A stretch of 59,471 nucleotides of DNA from Bacillus badius NBRC 15713 (GTDB taxonomy: Bacteria; Bacillota; Bacilli; Bacillales; Domibacillaceae), in the NCBI RefSeq assembly GCF_001591605.1, contig NZ_BCVF01000026.1, positions 1 through 59,471 of the forward strand. The letters are read 5' to 3'. Of this stretch, positions 54,597 to 59,471 are shown in pieces (within the stretch, counting starts at the first letter, position 1; each line of letters begins with the position of its first letter). The notes under the pieces are model-generated. The model saw nothing but the letters and a program-made list of their open reading frames with translations. It made no database searches and was not told where the DNA came from. The position numbers and the translations under genes were made by a program.

Positions 54597-57038
54597 TTAT
54601 TTTGCCGCCGTCGATGGTTCTTTAGTTTTTACAACGAATTCACCGTCTTCTACATCCACCAGCACTTGCTGGCCTGCCAGCACCTTGCCCTTCAGCAGCT
54701 CTTCCGATAAACGGTCTTCCACTTGCTTTTGCAAAGCGCGGCGCAGAGGACGGGCTCCATACTCTGGATCATAGCCTTCATCGGCAATTTTTTCTTTCGC
54801 ACGCTCAGATAAGTCAACAATGATATCTTGTTCTTTCAAGCGGCTCGTCAACTGATCCGCCATTAACGTAACGATTTCTTTCAAATGCTTCTTCTCTAAA
54901 GCATGGAAAACAATGATTTCATCAATACGGTTGATGAACTCCGGACGGAATGCCCGCTTTAATTCTTCCATTACTTTGCCCTTCATATCTTTGAAGTCCT
55001 GCTCGTCATCTTGAATGTTGAATCCGACAAACTTATTGCGGCGCAAAGAGTCAGCTCCAACATTTGACGTCATGATGAGCACGGTATTGCGGAAGTCTAC
55101 CGTACGGCCTTTCGAGTCTGTTAACCGGCCGTCTTCCAAAACTTGCAGCAAAATGTTGAATACATCTGGATGAGCCTTTTCAATTTCATCAAGCAAGATA
55201 ACAGAATAAGGCTTGCGGCGGACTTTCTCAGTCAGCTGACCGCCTTCATCATAGCCGACATAGCCTGGAGGCGAGCCGACCAGACGAGAAGTCGAATGTT
55301 TCTCCATATATTCAGACATGTCGATGCGGATCATGGCATCCTCATCACCGAACATTGATTCTGCCAGTGCTTTAGCCAGTTCTGTTTTACCGACTCCTGT
55401 AGGGCCAAGGAAGATGAAAGAGCCGATTGGACGTCTTGGATCTTTCAACCCTGCTCTTGCACGTCGGACAGCCTTGGACACGGCTTTCACCGCTTCTTCC
55501 TGGCCAATTAAGCGGGAATGCAGGATTTCTTCTAGTTTGAGCAGTCTTTCTGTCTCCGTTTGCGCCAATTTGGAAACCGGGATTCCTGTCCAGCTGGATA
55601 CAACTTTCGCGATATCCTCTACCGTAACCTCGCTGTTTTCTTTTCCTTGCTTTTCTTTCCAGTTATTCTTTGTTTTCTCCAGCTCTTCCCGAAGCTTTTG
55701 CTCAGCATCACGCAGGGAAGCCGCTTTCTCAAACTCCTGGCTTTGCACCGCGGCATCCTTTTCCTTACGGATGCCTTCGAGTTTTACCTCCAGCTCCTTT
55801 AAGTTAGGAGGAGTAGTGAACGAGCGCAAACGAACCTTTGAACCCGCTTCGTCAATTAAATCAATTGCTTTATCCGGCAAGAAGCGGTCAGAAATATAGC
55901 GGTCAGACATTTTCACCGCTGCTTCAATCGCCTCGTCCGTAATAGATACGCGATGGTGGGCTTCATAGCGATCCCTTAGCCCTTTCAAAATCTGAATAGA
56001 CTCTTCAGCCGTCGGCTCATCCACTTGGATCGGCTGGAAGCGGCGTTCAAGAGCAGCATCTTTTTCAATGTATTTCCGATATTCATCAAGAGTTGTGGCA
56101 CCAATGCATTGCAGTTCACCGCGAGCAAGTGACGGCTTCAGGATATTGGAGGCATCAATTGCTCCTTCAGCACCGCCTGCTCCAATCAGTGTGTGCAGCT
56201 CGTCGATAAATAAAATAATATTGCCGGCCTGGCGAATCTCATCCATTACCTTCTTCAAGCGATCTTCGAATTCGCCGCGATATTTTGTACCGGCTACCAC
56301 CGTTCCCATGTCGAGCGTCATCACCCGTTTATTCCGGAGTGTTTCCGGCACCTCGTTATTCACAATTTGCTGCGCCAGCCCTTCGGCAATGGCTGTTTTC
56401 CCGACACCGGGCTCACCAATTAAGACAGGGTTGTTTTTCGTTCTTCTGCTGAGAACTTCGATTACACGCTGTATTTCTTTGCTGCGGCCGATAACGGGAT
56501 CTAAGCTGCCTTCTCTGGCAATCACCGTTAAGTCACGCGCTAATCCGTCCAGTGTAGGCGTATTGGCATTGGATGTAGATCCGCTTTGATGACCATTTGT
56601 TTCATTGTTGCCTAGAAGCTGAAGCACTTGCTGACGAGCTTTGTTCAGGCTTACACCTAAATTGCTCAGAACACGGGCGGCTACTCCTTCCCCTTCACGG
56701 ATTAACCCAAGCAATATATGTTCTGTGCCAACGTATGAATGACCAAGCTTTCTTGCTTCATCCATCGATAATTCTGTTACTTTTTTTGCGCGAGGAGTGT
56801 AATGAACTGTTTGCGAGCTTCCTTCTCCTCTGCCGATTAAATTCTCGACTTCTTCTTGAATTTTCTCTGCGCTGAGTCCAAGACCATAAAGCGCCTTTGC
56901 TGCAATGCCTTCTCCTTCGCGAACCAAGCCTAATAAAATATGCTCTGTCCCAATATTGCTATGCCCCAGGCGAAGTGCTTCTTCTTGTGCAAGCGCTAAT
57001 ACTTTTTGTGCTCTTTCCGTAAAACGACCAAACATCAT
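54597..57038 (-). CDS. clpC: ATP-dependent Clp protease ATPase ClpC
   Basis: 813 residues from ATG 57038 ([20 protein letters not shown]), start taken from the homologue; an ATG at 57044 is also in frame. Two N-domain repeats ([28 protein letters not shown]), AAA1 Walker [12 protein letters not shown]-type middle [18 protein letters not shown]2 [11 protein letters not shown]-type ClpP loop (KFVGFNIQ). Unfolds substrates for ClpP with MecA or McsB. Confidence 0.97.
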   Translation of the reverse strand: MMFGRFTERAQKVLALAQEEALRLGHSNIGTEHILLGLVREGEGIAAKALYGLGLSAEKIQEEVENLIGRGEGSSQTVHYTPRAKKVTELSMDEARKLGHSYVGTEHILLGLIREGEGVAARVLSNLGVSLNKARQQVLQLLGNNETNGHQSGSTSNANTPTLDGLARDLTVIAREGSLDPVIGRSKEIQRVIEVLSRRTKNNPVLIGEPGVGKTAIAEGLAQQIVNNEVPETLRNKRVMTLDMGTVVAGTKYRGEFEDRLKKVMDEIRQAGNIILFIDELHTLIGAGGAEGAIDASNILKPSLARGELQCIGATTLDEYRKYIEKDAALERRFQPIQVDEPTAEESIQILKGLRDRYEAHHRVSITDEAIEAAVKMSDRYISDRFLPDKAIDLIDEAGSKVRLRSFTTPPNLKELEVKLEGIRKEKDAAVQSQEFEKAASLRDAEQKLREELEKTKNNWKEKQGKENSEVTVEDIAKVVSSWTGIPVSKLAQTETERLLKLEEILHSRLIGQEEAVKAVSKAVRRARAGLKDPRRPIGSFIFLGPTGVGKTELAKALAESMFGDEDAMIRIDMSEYMEKHSTSRLVGSPPGYVGYDEGGQLTEKVRRKPYSVILLDEIEKAHPDVFNILLQVLEDGRLTDSKGRTVDFRNTVLIMTSNVGADSLRRNKFVGFNIQDDEQDFKDMKGKVMEELKRAFRPEFINRIDEIIVFHALEKKHLKEIVTLMADQLTSRLKEQDIIVDLSERAKEKIADEGYDPEYGARPLRRALQKQVEDRLSEELLKGKVLAGQQVLVDVEDGEFVVKTKEPSTAAK

Positions 57039-57058
57039 ATCCATCCATCTCCTTTACA

Positions 57059-58117
57059 TCAACAATTTTCTTCTAACTGTAGCCGCTCTCTAATTAATGC
57101 TGCACGCCGGATATCCCTTTCTTCAGGGTGGAGCGGTCCGCCGGCATATTGCTGCAGGAAGCCTGGCTGTGTTAAGATCATCAATTCATTTAAAATACTT
57201 CTGGAAATATTGCGAATATAACCGATATCAATCCCTAATCTTACATCTGACAAACACTGAGCTGCTTCCTTTGTTTCAATAATCCGGCTATTTGTTAATA
57301 CACCATAAGAGCGGAATACTTTATCCTCCAAACGGATAGACGATGTGTTGGCTAAGACTTCTCTTGCTGATTTTTCATGGGCGATAATCTGATGAACAAT
57401 GCTGATCAGATCGTCCACTATATCCGCCTCTGACTTACCAAGGGTTAACTGGTTAGATATCTGAAAAATATTTCCTAAAGCCTCGCTGCCTTCACCATAT
57501 ATACCTCTGACGACAAATCCAAGCTGGCTGATTGCTGGTATGATCCGGCTAAGCTGCTGTGTTAACACCAAGCCGGGCAAATGAATCATGACGGAAGCCC
57601 GCAATCCCGTGCCTACATTTGTCGGACAACTTGTCAAGTACCCCCTCTGTTCATCAAAAGCGTACTTCACCTTTCCCTCAATCGCATCATCCAGCTCATT
57701 CGCTTTTTCTAGCACTTCCTTCAACTGCAAGCCAGGAGCAAGACATTGAATGCGAATGTGATCTTCTTCATTAATCATGATACTGATATCTTCTGACTCT
57801 GAAAGAAGAACAGCTCCATAAGCAGCGTTGTCAGCTAAGTAAGGGCTAATTAAATGCTTTTCTACAAGCACCCGCTTTTGCAATGGCGATAATTGTTCCA
57901 TCTCCAATCGCTCAAGCTGATATCCGTCCTGCACTCCTTCACTAATCTGGACAGTCATATCCTTTGCCTCATTTGCTTTTAAAAATAGAGGAAAGTGATA
58001 ATCAGCTAGATTTCTGGCCAGGCGCACTCTTGAGCTTAGAACGATGTCTGAATGGGGACCTTCATTGCTCATCCATGAGCTAACAGCCTGATTAATAAAC
58101 CTTTCTAGAGACATCAC
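57059..58117 (-). CDS. mcsB: Protein arginine kinase McsB
   Basis: 352 residues, phosphagen kinase fold: [19 protein letters not shown], catalytic Glu region [39 protein letters not shown], and [17 protein letters not shown]. Phosphorylates arginines of CtsR and other proteins to mark them for ClpCP. Overlaps mcsA by 4 nt. Confidence 0.96.
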   Translation of the reverse strand: MMSLERFINQAVSSWMSNEGPHSDIVLSSRVRLARNLADYHFPLFLKANEAKDMTVQISEGVQDGYQLERLEMEQLSPLQKRVLVEKHLISPYLADNAAYGAVLLSESEDISIMINEEDHIRIQCLAPGLQLKEVLEKANELDDAIEGKVKYAFDEQRGYLTSCPTNVGTGLRASVMIHLPGLVLTQQLSRIIPAISQLGFVVRGIYGEGSEALGNIFQISNQLTLGKSEADIVDDLISIVHQIIAHEKSAREVLANTSSIRLEDKVFRSYGVLTNSRIIETKEAAQCLSDVRLGIDIGYIRNISRSILNELMILTQPGFLQQYAGGPLHPEERDIRRAALIRERLQLEENC

Positions 58118-58656
58118 GACTCTCCTCCTTCAGAAAGCACTTTTTTTTCGAAAGAGCGGATTTGGTCGCGAATATCGGCTGCCGATTCAAATTCTTCCTG
58201 CTCAATTGCCTGCTGAAGCTTAGCCTTTAATTCAGCTATTTCCTTTTTCAAATGAAGGGTGCCGCCGATTCTGGCCGGTATTTTACCAGTGTGCACCGTA
58301 TTTCCATTCTGTAACCTTTTTAATATCGGAGTGAGTTGATCTTGGAAAGCTTCATAACATTGCGCGCAGCCAAACTTTCCTTGATTAACAAACTGCTGGA
58401 AAGTGGTTTGGCAGTTGCCGCACTTTAGCACCTTTTGCTGTGGATACTGAGCAGGCTGTGATGAGAAAGGCGTATTGAGATTAAATAATCCCCCAAGCAA
58501 ATCACCGATAGAAAAATCAAAGTGCTGGTTAAACATGTATTGCTCTCCCTTTTCCTGTGCGCACTTTTCACACAAATGAAATTCCGTCTTTTCACCATTT
58601 ACTGTTTTCGTGAAATGAAGTGAAGCAGGTCTCTCTTTACAACTTTGACATATCAA
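58114..58656 (-). CDS. mcsA: McsB activator McsA
   Basis: 180 residues with four zinc CxxC pairs ([30 protein letters not shown]) and a C-terminal UVR domain ([20 protein letters not shown]). Activates McsB and helps regulate CtsR under heat and metal stress. Confidence 0.95.
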   Translation of the reverse strand: MICQSCKERPASLHFTKTVNGEKTEFHLCEKCAQEKGEQYMFNQHFDFSIGDLLGGLFNLNTPFSSQPAQYPQQKVLKCGNCQTTFQQFVNQGKFGCAQCYEAFQDQLTPILKRLQNGNTVHTGKIPARIGGTLHLKKEIAELKAKLQQAIEQEEFESAADIRDQIRSFEKKVLSEGGES

Positions 58657-58678
58657 AGAGAACCACCTCCCTTATAGA

Positions 58679-59140
58679 TTATTTATATTTCAAGGCCATT
58701 AGCATAGAAGTAATCATTCTCGCTCGGAGTTCATCTCTTTCCGGAAGATCAATATATAATACAGAGCGGTCCATGACACTGATCATAATTTTTGCCTCAC
58801 GCTCTGAAATCACTTCTTCTTCCACCAAGCGATAAATTAAATTTTCTGCCGCTGACTGTGAAATTTGGTTGCCTGCCAGCGAAACAAGCTGTTCAATTAA
58901 ATCATACTGGTCATGCACCTTTACCTTTATAATGCGGATGTATCCCCCGCCCCCTCTCTTGCTCTCTACCACATATCCTTTTTCAATGGTAAAGCGTGTA
59001 TTGATTACGTAATTAATCTGCGAGGGAACGCATTGAAATTTTTCAGCTACTTCATTTCTCTTAATTTCTACAATTTCACTTCCACTCATTTCAAGAACTC
59101 TCTTTAAATAGTCCTCGATAATATCAGATATATTACGCAT
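58679..59140 (-). CDS. ctsR: Class III heat-shock repressor CtsR
   Basis: 153 residues from ATG 59140 (MRNISDIIEDYLKRVLE), GGAGG upstream; a TTG three bases earlier is in frame. Winged-helix DNA-binding region with FQCVPSQINYVINTRFT and the Gly-rich wing ESKRGGGGYIRI (heat-sensing), C-terminal part VMDRSVLYIDLPERDELRAR. Represses clpC, clpE, clpP and this operon. Confidence 0.97.
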   Translation of the reverse strand: MRNISDIIEDYLKRVLEMSGSEIVEIKRNEVAEKFQCVPSQINYVINTRFTIEKGYVVESKRGGGGYIRIIKVKVHDQYDLIEQLVSLAGNQISQSAAENLIYRLVEEEVISEREAKIMISVMDRSVLYIDLPERDELRARMITSMLMALKYK

Positions 59141-59161
59141 CAAACCTCCTCCATTTCTGAC

Positions 59162-59178
59162 TTTGACTATATTTGACG
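59162..59178 (-). promoter_or_regulatory. CtsR operator
   Basis: Minus strand CGTCAAATATAGTCAAA, one mismatch to the consensus RGTCAAANANRGTCAAA. It lies between the -10 and the ribosome site of ctsR, so bound CtsR would block transcription. Autoregulation is established for this operon. Confidence 0.93.
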
Positions 59179-59181
59179 TTA

Positions 59182-59211
59182 ATTATACATGAAAACCTGA
59201 TCCATTTGCAA
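59182..59211 (-). promoter_or_regulatory. ctsR operon promoter (SigA)
   Basis: Minus strand TATAAT (59182-59187) with TTGCAA (59206-59211) at 18 bp. Directly upstream of the CtsR box. Confidence 0.75.
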
Positions 59212-59294
59212 TTTTAATGTATGTACTTGATCTTCATTTTTGACTGTTTTCAAGAAATTTAATCCCTTTAAAAATATATTTCTATATTCCACAA

Positions 59295-59311
59295 GTTTAC
59301 ATAAAGTAAAC
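59295..59311. repeat. Palindrome upstream of the ctsR promoter
   Basis: GTTTAC-ATAAA-GTAAAC, a 6-bp perfect inverted repeat about 85 bp upstream of the -35. On the minus strand GTTTAC followed 15 bp later by GGAATA vaguely resembles a SigB promoter. Function unclear. Confidence 0.45.
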
Positions 59312-59396
59312 CTAAAAAGGGAAACTGCTCGCCATTTATAACTATTGAAAGGAAAGTACAAAAATTCAACAAACAAATCGCCTTATTCGTCCATCT

Positions 59397-59411
59397 ATCG
59401 ACATTTCGACA
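59397..59411 (-). promoter_or_regulatory. Two Spo0A-box-like motifs
   Basis: Minus strand TGTCGAAATGTCGAT has a perfect TGTCGAA (0A box core) and a second TGTCGAT in direct repeat. It lies about 190 bp upstream of the ctsR promoter, beyond a terminator. It may belong to another regulatory unit; binding is not shown. Confidence 0.35.
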
Positions 59412-59436
59412 AAATTTTAAAAGAGCAGTGAAACAC

Positions 59437-59471
59437 AAAAAAAGAACAGCTTCTGCTGTTCTTTTTTTGTT
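59437..59471. terminator. Terminator at the right edge
   Basis: AAAAAAAGAACAGC and GCTGTTCTTTTTTT around TTCT, perfect and bidirectional. It ends the unit upstream of ctsR (outside the window). Confidence 0.92.

Noticed and set aside
55318-55899. Long plus-strand ORF of 193 codons in clpC
   Set aside because: Antisense shadow of a strongly conserved gene; Ser-rich composition follows from codon use on the other strand.
59278-59311. SigB promoter for ctsR
   Set aside because: GTTTAC is acceptable but the -10-like GGAATA is poor and the spacing is at the limit; kept only as a remark.

Overview
The window is a chromosomal core region of a spore-forming, low-to-moderate GC Firmicute, almost certainly a Bacillaceae species. 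The gene order, the ribosomal protein sequences, and gerD, cwlD, pdaB, kbaA, sigH, ctsR-mcsA-mcsB-clpC and the ECF module all match the Bacillus subtilis arrangement from ctsR to the rRNA cluster after pdaB. I cannot name the species. Nearly everything is on the minus strand, so biological reading order runs from high to low coordinates. No phage, insertion sequence, CRISPR array or tRNA gene was found.

In reading order: (1) 59471-54597, a terminator of an upstream unit, then the CtsR-controlled operon ctsR-mcsA-mcsB-clpC, with a clear CtsR box over the promoter. (2) 54462-45091, radA, yacL, ispD, ispF, gltX, a cysteine T-box, cysE, cysS, mrnC, rlmB and rae1; disA, normally between radA and yacL, is missing. 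(3) 45019-43195, sigH, rpmG, secE and nusG, with a promoter and terminator-like hairpin between secE and nusG. (4) 43026-32288, rplK, rplA, rplJ, rplL, a methyltransferase, rpoB and rpoC, with leaders before rplK, rplJ and rpoB. (5) 32113-27388, the str operon (L7Ae-like protein, rpsL, rpsG, fusA, tuf). (6) 27096-12346, the S10-spc-alpha superoperon from rpsJ to rplQ, including secY, adk, map, infA and rpoA. (7) 12238-7798, a structured leader, ecfA1-ecfA2-ecfT-truA, then rplM-rpsI with its own promoter and L13-type leader.

The last 7.7 kb is the accessory part. It holds a Cys-rich copper-storage-type protein on the plus strand behind a SigB-like promoter, a CoA-disulfide-reductase-family flavoprotein, a bacterial Staygreen homologue, a 55-codon gene, and the sporulation/germination group cwlD, salA, gerD, kbaA and pdaB. 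gerD has a near-consensus SigG promoter and cwlD a SigE-like one. A small conserved-looking gene follows. The extreme left edge is a tandem P1/P2 promoter pair and the start of an rRNA leader, so a 16S gene on the minus strand should begin just outside the window.

The genes work together as the growth-rate-controlled translation and transcription core (ribosome, RNA polymerase, elongation factors, Sec translocon), flanked by protein quality control, aminoacyl-tRNA and isoprenoid synthesis, and sporulation control. The points most worth a second look are non-coding or accessory: the structured RNA upstream of ecfA1, the leaders of rplK, nusG and rpoB, the absent disA, the Staygreen gene, and the SigB-like copper-protein promoter.
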